A stretch of 64,000 bases of DNA from Bidens hawaiensis (lineage: Eukaryota > Streptophyta > Magnoliopsida > Asterales > Asteraceae): contig JAIQDT010009123.1 in NCBI GenBank assembly GCA_021521415.1, forward strand, positions 1 to 64,000, given 5' to 3'. Below, piece after piece: positions 26,617 through 38,940 of this stretch. The position numbers and the translations under genes were made by a program. The number at the start of each line of letters is the position of its first letter. Within the stretch, counting starts at the first letter, position 1. The notes under the pieces were generated by a model. The model saw nothing but the letters and a program-made list of their open reading frames with translations, was not told the DNA's origin and did not search any database.

Positions 26617-28915
26617 AGTGGTATCAGAGCCTTGGCTCGTTGAACACACAGGTTGTTGCACTGGTTACGATTTCACATATTAGTTTTGGATTCCGTACGA
26701 TTTCTGTTTTGTCGAAATAGAGTTTCGGTTTTGGTTTTGGCTGTCGTGTTCGAATCTGAGAAAGTCGTGGGTATCCCTTGATTTCGACTGTGATTTTCTG
26801 GTTCGTGAAATAAAGGTTGCAGGTGTGACTGTTGCGAGGTGGCCGGTTCATCAGTTTTCCGGCGATTCGGCGAAGGAGGAGCAACCGGAGTTGACCAGGT
26901 TATGTTAGCCGGATAATGCTTTAAGGTCGCTGAACAGAATCGTGTTAACGATCGCCGGTGACGGAGGCTGTTGGGCAGTTTGCCGAATGCCGAGCCACCG
27001 TGGTTCGACGGCAAGTGTGTTAACCAGATATGTGTAACAGAAGTTGCAAGTGCAGGTATCAATATTTTAAACCCTAGGTGGGCCATAGATTATTTTGTTC
27101 TTTTGCTGGACCATGTTTGAAAAACAAAAAGGAGCTAGTGGAGTTTTTTCTTGAAACTAGGCCTTTCTTGTTTCACTGTTTGTGCCAAAAAGAACATCAG
27201 GACATACAACTTTTAGTTTGTGTTCTTTTTATGGTTTTTGGGTTTTGGTAGTATTTCAAGTTTGGGTTTTGGCGTTATTATCAACCATTATTATTTTAAC
27301 CCGGTTTTGTGAAGACCATTTAGGTTCGGGTTCAGATTTGTTTGCAAGAGATTAGTCTGAGGTAACTTTATATAGTTTATTTACAGTTAGTTGATTTATC
27401 GGTTATTGCAAGAGCAAATCGGTTTATTTGGCAGTCATCTGTTGAACAATCGTCAAGTTTAGGCCCGTGCCCTTGTTGTGTCTGTTCACTGTCTTCGATT
27501 TGTTCTCGTTGGTTATTGTTATAACTGAAGACGAGGTGGTTATGATCGGAATGTTGACGGTTATGGATTTTGGTTGATTGGTTTGTCATGTGAACTTGGA
27601 TATAGTACTGGTGATGGATAAACTTGGAGAAAATGGAACCAGCGGGTGTGCTGGTGACGGCATAAGTGAAAAAAAAAATGAGGTTAGTGGCAAGTCATGT
27701 AAACTATTGCTCGTTTGGATGATCTTTCGGTTAGGGTTTGAGTTAACTGATCGTGTGTACGGTCATAGAACCCTTGGTACCGCTTGATTTTATGAAAGTT
27801 CTACTGTTGTTATAGTTGTTTGCCTGTTAGCTGGTTCGAAACTGTGATTATTACTTCTTGTTCGTTTGGAATTGTGAAGTTATATCTTGTTTGGTGGTGA
27901 TTAGTGGTACACCATTTGAGAGGTTCATAATCTCGTGTTGGGTAAAGTTATTTGCCGGGATAGTACGAGTGGGGTTCATCTCATGGAGTGTTGGTGTGGC
28001 ATGGGTTGGGATAACAGAAACAGTGGGAGCTGGGCATAGTCGACTTGGTAGGTTGCGTAGAGGTGAGACATTTTAAGAGTCGATGTCGAATGATTTGGAA
28101 TTCTGCTTTTGAGAATGTATCTGAGGTTGATGCATTGGGACTCAGTGAAAGCGGTGACGACTCATGGGTTCAAGATTATGGTATGCTTTATTTCTTGTTA
28201 CTCACTTCAATGAAGCATTGTTGAATCTTTTAGTTAAAGACTTTGGAAGATACGGTCTCTGTATCGTCGGAAGAAGTGAACCAACTTTCGAGTTATAAAG
28301 TCTTGGCTCGCTGAATCAGGTAGAGCTAAGGGGTTTCAGTTTGCAGACATGAAGCCTGGAGCCACAGTGATGTTAGCTTGAGCGTATTCGGAGGTCTGAA
28401 CATGTTCGGGGTTTTGGTAACAGTGGGAGCACGCGGTGTGTTCTAGGTTTGTTTCCAAAGGGACGTTGAGTTCGGAAGACTGGGAAATCCGAATGTGAAA
28501 ATCTCTCCTGGTATAGTCTGCTGATTTGGAGAGTGTTTATCCTCTGGAAGTCTTTGAAGCCGGTTGTGTGAGTAAGTGAGAGTCGGTTAAGATTGAGGAT
28601 GAGTCATTGGCGAGTTTTGTCATGGCTGGGTCTAGGATGACCGGATTGGAGTTTTCGGGAGCTTCAATAGGCCTTTCAGGTAACTGATGAGAAGGGCGGA
28701 TGCAACCAGGGTGTGGATTGGTAGAAATCTTAGTTTGTTCCTAGAGAACTGGAGGCTTGGAGAACTTCTTTTGTTGAAGTTTTAGCTAGTTCTTGGAACT
28801 GGAGGCTTGGTAGATTTCTATTACTGAAGATTACTAGAGTTACTGGATGAATGAGATTGTTATATTTACTTGGATGGCAGGCTGGAATTTATCGCAAGGC
28901 CTTCAAGTGGGAGAT
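26617..28915 (+). other. Interior of the non-autonomous LTR element
   Basis: No gag, protease, integrase, RT or host-gene match was recognised in any frame. A short phrase (GAACTGGAGGCTTGG) occurs twice near 28750-28810. Confidence 0.6.
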
Positions 28916-29196
28916 TGTTGGGTTATGAAGGCCTTTGGGCCGGTTTTATTAGGAGGCCCGGTTTTGGCTCCTAATTATGTTTAACCCTAATCTTGTTTAT
29001 TATATATATCCCATCATGTAATTGTAATCTTGGTTCTGAGCTAATAAGAAAACCTAGTTGCAGCCCGTGGACGTAGGTCCCCTCGCGGGGATCGAACCAC
29101 GTTAAATTCTTGTGTCGTTTATATTTTCGTTTATGCGTGTTTATCGTGGTGCATGTGTGTGCTGTTTCGCTTCCGCGCGCCGCTTTGTTCCTAACA
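28916..29196 (+). repeat. Right LTR, 281 bp
   Basis: Partner of 26336-26616. Its terminal TAACA plus the following G of the target duplication forms TAACAG, a potential splice acceptor. Confidence 0.92.
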
Positions 29197-29201
29197 GTTT
29201 C
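29197..29201. repeat. LTR element target duplication GTTTC, right
   Basis: Matches 26331-26335; followed by 14 bases and then the SAC3B exon at 29216. Confidence 0.85.
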
Positions 29202-29587
29202 GGTGCAATTTTCAGTACACTAGGACTGCTGAGAGGGAAGCTGCACTTATACGACCGATGGAAATCTTGCAGAAGACAATGGATTATCTTCTGAACTTGC
29301 TGGATCAACCGTATGATGATAGATTTCTTGGTTTATACAACTTCCTGTGGGACAGGATGAGGGCCATCAGGATGGACCTCAGGATGCAGCATATCTTTAA
29401 TCTTGGAGCTATAACTATGCTTGAGCAGATGGTTTGTTCTCGTCCTTTAATCTTTTAAATAACTCAATCTAAACAACACATTCTTTTACAATATTATTGT
29501 TGTTAGACGCGGTGTTTTTAACTATTTTGAACCATTGAAATTTGAAACATATACTGTACAATGTATCCATACCCCGATGCTATAATA

Positions 29588-30178
29588 TGTAGGGTTAGGC
29601 TAAAATACAAAGGGTCACAAAAATGAGAATGGTGAGAAGGATTTGTGACCTTAAAAAAACCCCTCAAAAAAAGTTCAAGAAAAATAATAAAAAAACCATA
29701 ACTCGAATATAAGTCAAAAACGAAAAAAATAATTTAAATGTTTCCCTGTCGTCCTTGTTCATTAAAAGAAAAAGACACAATGACGGAAAAAAAACACAAT
29801 GATAAATAAAAAAGACACAATAGATTGCAAAATATAACACAATACCGAGAAAAATATAACACAATGTTGAGTAATATAACACAATATCTAGGAAAAAAGA
29901 TACAATGTCAAGGAAAAAAGACTCAATGACGAAAATAAACAAAAAACACAATGATAAATAGAAAGACACAATCATCTTTTTTTTTATTTGAACAAGGATG
30001 ATGGGGGAAACATTTTAGTTTATTTTTTATTTTTATTTTTTAAATTGTTTTTAAACTTTTTTCATTTTGATTTATATTTTGAGTTATGATTTATTTACTT
30101 ATTTTTTTTAGGCCACAAATTCTTCTCATCTTTCTCATTTTTGTGATCCTTTGTAGAATAAATCAACCCATATATATA
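29588..30178. mobile_element. Foldback MITE in SAC3B intron 4
   Basis: The left arm (GGGTCACAAAAATGAGAATG, CATAACTCGAATATAAGTC, GTCCTTGTTC) pairs with the right arm (GAACAAGGATGATGG, GAGTTATGATTTAT, CTCATTTTTGTGATCC). The centre at 29770-29970 carries about eight degenerate ACACAATGA repeats. No coding sequence. Confidence 0.7.
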
Positions 30179-31129
30179 TATGTGGCAAATACAACATATT
30201 TACTTATGAATTGGCCAATGCAGGCTGATATTTTTGTTATAATGGGTCAAGCATGTAAAATAAGAAAAAAGAAAATGGAAAGCTTAAAAAGGGAACAGGT
30301 CAAAATGCGTTGAATGAATTGAAGTGATTCATGCATATAACCTTCTAAACCATTTTATAAGAAAATGAAAATTTTGGAGAAAGTTGTTTTTGATGAACCC
30401 AGTCCGTACAAAAGGTATATGTATGGCCACCTCTACGTATTGTATTGTGAGCTTTTTTTATTACTTTTTACATTATGCTTTTGATGAATTTAGATCATGA
30501 TTGGATTTCCGTTTGTCAATAACTTATGTGCTGTTTCTGGATGTCAGATACGGCTTCATATTATTGCGATGCATGAATTATGTGAATACACGAAAGGAGA
30601 AGGTTTTTCAGAGGGATTTGATGCGCATCTTAACATAGAACAGATGAACAAAACATCTGTTGAGTTATTCCAGTTGTATGATGACCACAGGAAGAATGGA
30701 ATAGAGGTGCCCACAGAAAGAGAATTTAGAGGTTATTATGCACTTCTCAAATTGGACAAACATCCAGGCTATAAAGTAAGTCATCTGCAAACATGTTTAT
30801 GCTACGTAGTTTATGTAGCCAATGGTATTTTTGACACGTGGAAGTCATTGTAGGTTGAACCTTCAGAACTCTCACTCGATCTTGCCAAGATGACACCTGG
30901 GATACGACAAGCTGAACAAGTTCTGTTTGCTCGTAATGTAGCTAGGTTTGTATAATCTATTAGATTGTTAACATGCATGTTCTTTTAACACGGCTCATTA
31001 TATTTTCTTGTTTTGTTTCAGATCGTGCAGAACTGGGAATTTTATAGCATTCTTTCGTCTGGTTAGAAAGGCTAGCTATCTTCAAGCATGCTTAATGCAT
31101 GCTCACTTTGGCAAGGTCTAGTCTTCTTT

Positions 31130-32180
31130 TATGTATTTATTTTTTATATATATGGGCTTTTAGGTAACACGTTGAAACAGGTTTAGATCTGAATCTTTGA
31201 ATAAAGTAGTTTAGGACGTTTGTCTTAAAAATAACCCAAATCGACCCATTCATAAGTAGTTAAGGGTGCAATCATGTCTTGTTGGTGGGTTGAAATGTTG
31301 AATTGATGAACCGAACATGACACGTGTAACCCATTTATCTAAACGAGTCATACGGGTTGGCTGTAAATAGGTGGGTGGGTACTGGGTAGTAATCGGGTTG
31401 TAATTAATGTCATCGTGTTAACAGGTTGGCGTGCTATAGTAAATGGGTTAGACAGGTTGCCAGATTGAAGTGCGTAAATGGGTTGACCTATTATATTAAA
31501 TTGGTTAAACACGACCGTTCTATTTTTACTTGTGATGATGTTGACCCAACTGCTTCATAAACATGTGATGTTAACTAGTGGTGTCAATCGTGTCGGGTTG
31601 ATGGTTGGCGGGTTCGCGTGTTGGGATTCTTCAACCCTAACCCAATAGTTATTTGCGCCGTGTCATGACGAATCCAATTTAATTTTTGTCATGTTCGGGT
31701 CGTCTTTTGTGTTGATCCTTTCAATGTTTATTTGTTAATATGAGTTACAACCAGTGACATCGTAATAATTCAAGCATTCAGTTACTTCTGAGTCAAATGA
31801 AACCTTTTGTAATTGGTGTGATTTAATTTATTTTTTTTATTTCTTTACTTCTCATCTCTAATTACAAACTTTGATATATATATTTTGCTCGATATTAGAA
31901 GAAGTGAATGAAAATGATTAGAAAATGAGTAATTAATTTATAAATCAAAACATTTAGATTTAAAATAACATTTTTCATCTTCAAAATCGAAATATAAACT
32001 TTAAAAAAAAACCCTTAAATGGGTTGACAGATTAAGCCACATTTAAACTTGTTGTATTTGGGTTAACCCATTTATTAAACAGTTAACAAAACGGGTTTTG
32101 CTAGCCAAACCAAAAGCTGTTTTGTTTTTTTTTTCATGAATTGCCACCCATGTTGACCCATTTATGAACTTTATTTCCTC
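31130..32180. other. SAC3B intron with GGGTTGACCCATT-type low-complexity sequence
   Basis: Phrases such as GGGTTGACC, TGGGTTAACCC and ACGGGTT recur on both strands. The same style appears at 2290-2470, 39850-40540 and 61660-62240. It looks like cryptic simple sequence and not a gene. Confidence 0.45.
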
Positions 32181-34848
32181 AGTTACGAACTCAAGCACTT
32201 GCTGCTCTACACAGTGGCCTGCAGAATAACCAAGGAATTCCCGTTATCCAAGTCGCCAAATGGCTTGGAATGGAGGTAATTTTTCTTTCACTAATTTAGT
32301 TTCGTTAACCATTTGTAATCATTGTTTTATAGTTTTAGTATTTACTTAAATTCAGGAGGAAGACATGGAAGACCTTTTGGAATATCACGGATTCTCTATA
32401 AAGGAATTTGACGAGCCATATATGGTAAAGGACGGACAATTTCTAAATGGAGACACTGAATACCATTTAAAGTGCTCAAAACTTGTTCATCTAAAGAGAT
32501 CCACAACTATTGTGGCCGACGTTTTATCTCCTCCCACTCGTTTAATGGAATCTTTGCCTCCGAAAGTTTTCCCGGTTGACCATACGCAACCAGAATCACC
32601 CGTTTTTCATAAAGAAAAGATTCCATTTTTTGCAAAGGCCGTTGATAGCCAAACTCCAATTTTTTCAAACGATATGCAACAAGAAGCATTCGTCAAAATC
32701 GACACACGACTGCGACCAGTGGTTTCCATTCCAGCAATAGTTGACAGCATGAAACTTTCAAGTTCCTCACCACAGGATATTTTCAAAACTAGTAGTTCTT
32801 TTAAGTCTCCCAAATCTGTGTCTACAAGTTTCACAAAACCAAGTTTTGATAAACTGTTTAGGAACTCTTGAAAAGCATAACCAGTTAAACATGTTTGCGA
32901 ATAATGTATATGTAGAAGAAACATTGCCAGATGTACAGCCTGTTGAAGAAGATCCAGTTATCCAAGAAGTAGCGAAACTCGAACCTGAAAACATGATTCA
33001 ACAAGCGGGAAATGAAAATGAAAATGAAATTGATACATCCGTAGATGAACAAGTTGCAGAGGCAAAACTTAAGCTAATATTCAGGTACTAGTTTGTACTT
33101 TGTACCATTGATTTAAAAGATATTTTCATGTGATGCATCTTTAAATCTATTATTTCGATGTAGGCTATGGAGACGCCGTGCTTTTATAAAAAAAGATTTA
33201 CGTGACAAAAAACAACTGGCAGCAACTGCTGCATTAAGTTCCCTTTCACTGGGCCCTCCAGTGCGCCAATGCAAAGAGGTACACTTGTTTTTTCACTTTC
33301 ATTTCATCTTACCATGTTTTCATTCGATCTTTTTTGTTCGTGAAGCAATTAGAAGTTGCGGGTGACTTTGACTTTGACCGTGTAATGCGCGAGAGATACG
33401 AGAAACAACAACAATTGCGGTCCAGACTTAATGTTTCTTATGCGGTAGCCGCTACGCTCGGTAAACGTAACAAGTATCCTAATTGCATTTGCTGGAAATT
33501 ATTATTTTCTTCTTTGGATCGGGCTTCATGGTTGCTGTATAAGCTTATGCCTGAAAATATCAGTAACAATGATGAGGAGATAGTAGCGTCTTTGCCAGGT
33601 GTCACAATATGAAAATCATCTAGTGATTTGACTTATTATTTGTCGGTGATTAGAAACATACAAGCTGATGATGATCTTGTTGAAGAAGCAGTTTTGGGTG
33701 CAAGTGCGGTCATGTTTTTAGCATCTGACTTGTTCTCATGGGAATTGCAAAAGATCCGCCTTCATAATATTATATCTTTAATTCCTCATGCTTCGCGGTT
33801 GCCGCTGTTGGTCTTAAGCGGTTGCAGCCCGTCAACTATAGTTGAAAATTTAGGGCTCAATCGAATCGATAAATCAAAAATCTGCTCGGTTTCTGTTCTC
33901 CCAATCGACAGTGACGAGAGTTTAAAAAAGGCACTGGATTGGCTTGCAAGTGAGAGCCCGGTACAACCCGTTGTTCACTATGTTAAAACACGCGAATTAG
34001 TTATGGACCGCTTACACTTTAATCCTCATAAAACCAGCCCAAAAGAATGCATTTCAGCCATCAACAAAGCTGTCGATGAATCCGTTAAAGAGATTTGTGA
34101 TGCTGTAAAGTCAAACCCTGCCAGCTGGCCCTGCCCTGAGGTCTTGTTACTCGATTACCAGATTTTGGAATCTTATCTGCCTAGTGTCGGATGGAGCTCG
34201 GCTTCAAGAATCGAGCCTCTCGTTCAAACTTTGAATAACTGTAAGTTACCAAACAACAAATCTTGGTGCTCTTTGACTGGGTCTGATATCCACAACCAGA
34301 AAGTGCAACTTGAGCAGCTGTTGGTGACGTACTTGACTCCTTTAATCGGGTCACACATGGCCCAAAGAGAAGCGTCTACGTTGATACAAACTTGCGTGAG
34401 GCTTGAGCTGCACGGTTCGACCTACTGCCTGGTTCCAAAGTGGACGGTAATCTTCCGCCGGATATTCAACTGGCAGCTGACCGGTCTATCTAATGCAACT
34501 GCGTATGTGTTGGACCGACATGACGATTCTTTACAAAGTTTTGAAGATGAATCATCGTGTAATCTGAAATCACTGTCGCTAGATGAAATGATGCAAGTTA
34601 TGATAAGGCCCGGGTTGGAACAACGGGATTACAAGGATTTGGAAGCGGAGGCTCCGTTTGAAGTTGAAGAAGTTGAAATGGCGGTTGATTATGTAGAAGA
34701 AGAAGAAGAAGAAGAAGAAGAAGAAGAAGAAGAAGATGAAGAAGAAGAGAGGAAGGTGAATGTGAATGAGAGGAGTTTAAGCAGATTGTTGGAGCAGTGT
34801 AACATTGTGCAGGATATGATAGATAAGAAGTTATCCATATACTTCTAA

Positions 34849-35630
34849 TAGGATGCTGATGCTGATGCTGATGCTGATGTAATGTGAGTTATTTGGTTAC
34901 TTTTCAAACAGGAAAATTTTATGGACATTTTTACTAGAGTTGAGAGCATTCACAAGGTTAATCTTTTTTTTATTTAAAAAAAATAGATAGATATTTTCTA
35001 CTTTTAGGTTCTCTTTATAAAATATGCGTCTTTGTTTATTTGGTTAAAACGAATCTGGTTGTAATGGGATAACGAAAGTCATCAAATTAATCATCAAGTT
35101 AAACCTATTCAAAGAGATTCAAGCCCTGAATACTTGTAACTGAGAAACTATCTTAACAGAATCTAAGGATTTACAGTTAAAAAAGTGTCCCGTCTAGTTA
35201 GGCGAATGAACGAACTCCTTGATTTTTAAAACTTAAAACTGTATTACAAAAGCGTTTAGAAAAAAATGAGGATTTCATACATACGTCGCCCTATAAATTT
35301 CTTAGATATCATGCAATTGTATCTTTTTTATTTGGATATATTATTTAAGAAATTTCACCAATCCAGGCAAATCATTGTAATAGAAGTTTCTTACAGGACT
35401 TGTATAATTCCAGCTTTGATTTGATTGATTGTTAGTATACATTGTGTGATTTAGTGATGCTTTTATTCTTGGTTCATGGTTCAATAATACTTGCTCGAAT
35501 AAAATTTGACTAATTCTTAAAATTAGAATATATTTGATATGTAAAGTGGATTGGACATCTATTATATTTAACAAGTTTATAGCCTTATAGGGATACTTAT
35601 CAAAGCCTTCCAAAAAGTGTGTAAGGGGAG
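34849..35630. other. SAC3B 3' flank
   Basis: Begins with a (GATGCT)n run just after the stop. It is then AT-rich, with no clear polyadenylation site chosen and no gene seen. Confidence 0.45.
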
Positions 35631-35790
35631 AGGTTAACGTGCTAATTGTGAGAATCAAGTAAAATAATTATATATACAAGTAGAGTAATCATGTAATTAC
35701 ATCACAGTAATTATGATGTAATTACATAATTACTTTATTTGTATATGTAATTACTCTATTTAATTCTCACAATTAATACGTTAATTATAT
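35630..35790. mobile_element. Short foldback MITE, about 155 bp
   Basis: TTAACGTGCTAATTGTGAGAAT at the left pairs with ATTCTCACAATTAATACGTTAA at the right, and inner GTAATTAC blocks also pair. Intergenic. Confidence 0.75.
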
Positions 35791-35844
35791 CTGTATGTTA
35801 ACTTTTCACTATCTTTTATTATAAAGCAAAGCCTTAAGGGTGTG

Positions 35845-36010
35845 TTTGTTTGGCTCTGAATGGAATCAACATTCAGAGCTTAAGGTCTGATTCGATCATA
35901 TACATGTGTGTTTGGTTGGTTACAATAAAATCTCTTGATGGTTCAGTAAACACATCTCTGAACCATTTACCTTCAAGATATTTCTGACCCATTCAGCAGA
36001 CAATATACAC
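35845..36010. mobile_element. hAT-like MITE fragment with ATTCAG/CTGAAT motifs
   Basis: Begins GTGTGTTTGTTTGGCTCTGAA and ends near CCATTCAGCAG. The style matches the elements at 58095-58562. Ends not fixed. Confidence 0.4.
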
Positions 36011-37841
36011 TCTTTACCTTCTTCACCACCCATCTTCATCATGGATCTTCACCTCCGTATCGTCGACCACCACTGCCATTTCCATCCTCGTCGACCATCA
36101 CCTTCATCACACCATGTCTATTTATACGTTGATTCCATCTTCATCCCTAACCAGGTTCAATTTCTGTTTTTTGATTCGATCGATTCTAGAATCGATTTAG
36201 ATTTAATTGATTTTTTATTTCGATTTAATCGATTGTTTGATTCAGTTTAATCAGAATCTGACTGTTTGATTCAAACGAATTCAGTCCAGTCAGAGCGGGT
36301 CGATCTAAAGCGTGTCCACTTTGGTGTATAAATGGCTTTTGGGGTGATTTCACATACCATCAATATATTTGGTGTTTTACATTTTTTTAAAAGTTGAATG
36401 TGTAATTTATGTTGGCGAGTGTTTTCGGGTATAAAAACGTTTTTTGCTTCTAATTTTGGGTATAAACACATTCTTCGCTGTTGTTTTCAATCGGGCCTGC
36501 TGCATTGTTTATTAATCAAACTCCTATTTTTTTGCAATTAAACTTTAATAAGTAAGGGTTATAAATATTACATAGATAAAGTGCTAACGGGCTGATTTTT
36601 TGAATACTACATTTTTTTCTTTACTTTTTTTGATCTTTTTCAAGCGTTGCTAACAGGCTGATTTTGAAAACCTGCACATCCCAACAGTAATGCCAGTTTG
36701 ATTTTTCTAACCTGATAAGTTAGAGGCATTCACGGTTTGGTTTAAAGACGTGAAACCGCCCAATAATACTTTTGTGGGAAAACCTTAAATATGAACACCA
36801 AACTATTAAGTATTAACTTACATATTGAGCTTAGACAAGGGGAGGAAGGTTACAATTGTCACAACCCCCGACCCCTATACCTTGGGAGGGAAGCCGTGAA
36901 CAATGATTGGTGGTATCGGTGTTTATTAAATTATTTTGCAGCGAAATATTTCATCAGAACCGTAGTTAGGAAAAATGATCAGAGTTATAAAAACACCATG
37001 GTTGTTATTATAATAAACCGGGAGTTTAATCCATTTTGATACAAACATAATTTTTATAGGGATAAACCCTAATTTACAAAACAAGTTTCTTTATTCTTGT
37101 GACAAGCCACTTATTTAAGCTGGAAGCCCGCATACATCATTCATTTGTCTCTAACAAAGTCACCTGAAACATGTTTAAAATATTTAATCAACAAGAAATA
37201 CTGGTGAGTACATTCATTTGTAAATGACACATTTTACAGTTACAGCATTAAGATGTTTTTACACCTGTCTGCTTACAAATTACCGAAAGGTACTTGTCAC
37301 TCGACCGTATCTCGTATCTATGACTGTGGTCATATTACTTACTGGCTAACACTTGTCCAATAAGTAACGTGTAATAGCCCAGTAGGCAAGCCTTGTATAC
37401 AAAACCCCACAATACCAGTAGTAACCATCCCGTAAGTCTACAGAGACTTAATCACTGTAATGTATTTAAAATACTTTTAAATATATTTGAAAACATTTAG
37501 ACTATCTGTCATGAGTTTTATAGGTTTTGAAATTATCATGACAGTGTCAAGAAAATAGTTGTCTTACGCAAATGTGAGTTGTACAAAAACTCGAATGTCT
37601 CACCTTGCGAGTTTACAATTAAAAGAACGCCTCTTGGTATTAAACACCTAGGATAAACACAATGTAGTATACCTAGATTAATATAAAACCAATAATCATA
37701 ACGATAATCATGAGAGTAGAAACTTTACACGATGGCACAATGTCATACCTTAACAGGCAAAGTTTTTGGATTCGCGTATATATGTTTCTTTCGATCGGAT
37801 AGGATATCGCTACGATCACCTGGGTATTATACCGTACTCTT

Positions 37842-37842
37842 A

Positions 37843-37888
<46 letters not shown>
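37842..37888. repeat. (AT)n microsatellite
   Basis: A long TA run beside the MITE at 37885-38277. Confidence 0.9.
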
Positions 37889-37892
<4 letters not shown>

Positions 37893-38277
37893 AGTATCAT
37901 TACAGAACTGTTAAATTATTTAAGAACTTGAAGGAACCATTAAAAACTAACGTTTTTTATAAAATTCGTTATATGTTAATGTTATTTTAGTGTAGTTTTA
38001 TCATTTTGTATATCTATATTTACGATTACAATTTTAAAAATTAGTTTTTTATACATATCTATGTTTTATTTTACACATATGTAAATTTGCTAGTACATAA
38101 CTTTTACACATATGTAAACTTGTGATTAATATATGTAATCAAAAATTTTTATATAAAATATGATAAAACTACTGTTAAATAATGTTAATATATAAAAAAA
38201 ATTAAAAAAATATTTGGTTGTTTGGAGTTTCTAAGAGTTCTTAACTTTTTTATGGTTCTTAAATGATACCAACCCTA
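37885..38277. mobile_element. Foldback MITE related to that at 23915
   Basis: GAGTATCATTACAGAAC and TTTAAGAACTTGAAGG at the left pair imperfectly with TTAAATGATACCAACCC at the right. The inner arms contain ACACATATGTAAA blocks. It sits between an AT run and a GT run. Confidence 0.6.
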
Positions 38278-38940
38278 TATGTGTGTGTGTGTGTGTGTGA
38301 AAATTCAGAGAGAAAAGAAGTTGTGGTGCGAAACGTGAACGTCTGATGTTCAAACTATTTATAGAAATTTCTGGGCGTATCGCGAAGAATCTATAGCTTC
38401 GCTGAGTCAGCCCTAGGCATGCTACGTGGCACGCCACGTGTCTCATCTGCGTAACTTCCATACTTACACGTCATCGCGTTACGCGATGAGGCTAATCCAA
38501 ACCCGTCAATACTAAGGCGGCCCTTAAGCGGCGATGCGAGCGTGCGAAGTGCAAAGTGCGCCACATTGCGCCCATCGCATTTCTCCCGAGCCCGAGCCCG
38601 AGCCCGTGCGTGCGCGTGTTCAAGTGCTTCGCACCCTCCGCTAGGACCACTAGGTGCGATTTGTCTTATAAGAATATTAACTTATGAGTTTCCTTTCTTA
38701 TAAAGAGCTCACTAGTTTTATAATCTAGCGATGTAGGACAAGTACTTACACTCCTATTTATACCATGGTGGAAACTTCTCTTTTTCTTTCCTCCACCAAT
38801 GTGGGATGGAATTTCCTTCCCTTTTTTCTTTACTTTACCTTTGATTTGTTTTGTGGTTTGTTATAACAATAAAAACACAAAGTTTTGTCAGACGTGTAGG
38901 AAAAGATCTAAAAACACGAGGGTATTTTCGTTCACATATT

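Larger units (their letters stand above)
26336..29196 (+). mobile_element. Young non-autonomous LTR retrotransposon in SAC3B intron
   Basis: Two 281-bp LTRs (26336-26616 and 28916-29196) differ at a single base. A primer-binding site TGGTATCAGAGCC (tRNA-Met type) follows the left LTR, and a purine tract CAAGTGGGAGAT precedes the right LTR. A GTTTC target duplication flanks the element. The 2.3 kb interior has no gag or pol; its frames look random. It is therefore a non-autonomous element mobilised in trans, probably by a Copia relative given the 5-bp duplication and tRNA-Met priming. It lies in the same orientation as SAC3B and ends only 19 bp before exon 29216-29431. Near-identical LTRs imply very recent insertion. 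Confidence 0.93.
19320..34848 (+). pseudogene. SAC3B: SAC3 family protein B (TREX-2 mRNA-export scaffold), 5' truncated and broken
   Basis: SAC3/GANP proteins scaffold the TREX-2 complex that links transcription to mRNA export at nuclear pores. Eleven exons join with GT-AG borders: 19320-19493, 19576-19819, 25360-25460, 29216-29431, 30548-30775, 30854-30945, 31022-31115, 32183-32275, 32356-33084, 33164-33278 and 33346-34848. Landmarks are the CPDMCP motif, ERAERERKGDLDQYERLDGD, EYLAVKKYTRTAEREAALIR, LRMQHIFN, FSEGFDAHLNIEQMNKTSVE and the C-terminal LSRLLEQCNIVQDMIDKKLS. Lesions: a one-base loss near 19676-19683 gives TGA before the CPDMCP region; a frameshift (+1 or -2) lies near 32860-32870; TGA at 33610-33612 interrupts the last exon. 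The N-terminal exons and promoter are absent; Helitron debris lies upstream. An acidic Glu run from a GAA repeat lies at about 34700-34750. Residues LG replace the usual QE after HIFN. Sequence errors could explain the indels but not the nonsense codon. Confidence 0.88.
36853..38940. other. Unclassified repeat-like region
   Basis: Starts TGTCACAACCCCCGACCCC, which looks like an LTR start, and continues through non-coding sequence. It includes a GC-rich block with CCCGAG repeats at about 38585-38605 and ends in sequence resembling other LTRs. No coding domain was found. A microsatellite and MITE interrupt it. The assignment to an LTR element is weak. Confidence 0.3.

Noticed and set aside
29664..29975. 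A 103-codon minus-strand frame rich in Phe, Leu and Ile
   Set aside because: It is the translation of the repeat array in the centre of a foldback element, with no start context or homology.
34690..34750. GAA run in SAC3B as an intronic microsatellite
   Set aside because: It is in frame within the last exon and encodes an acidic Glu tract, in keeping with the acidic C-terminal region of the protein.
36041..36250. A 69-codon frame rich in His, Asp and Phe
   Set aside because: It lies beside a hAT-like MITE in GATT-rich simple sequence and has no recognised domain.
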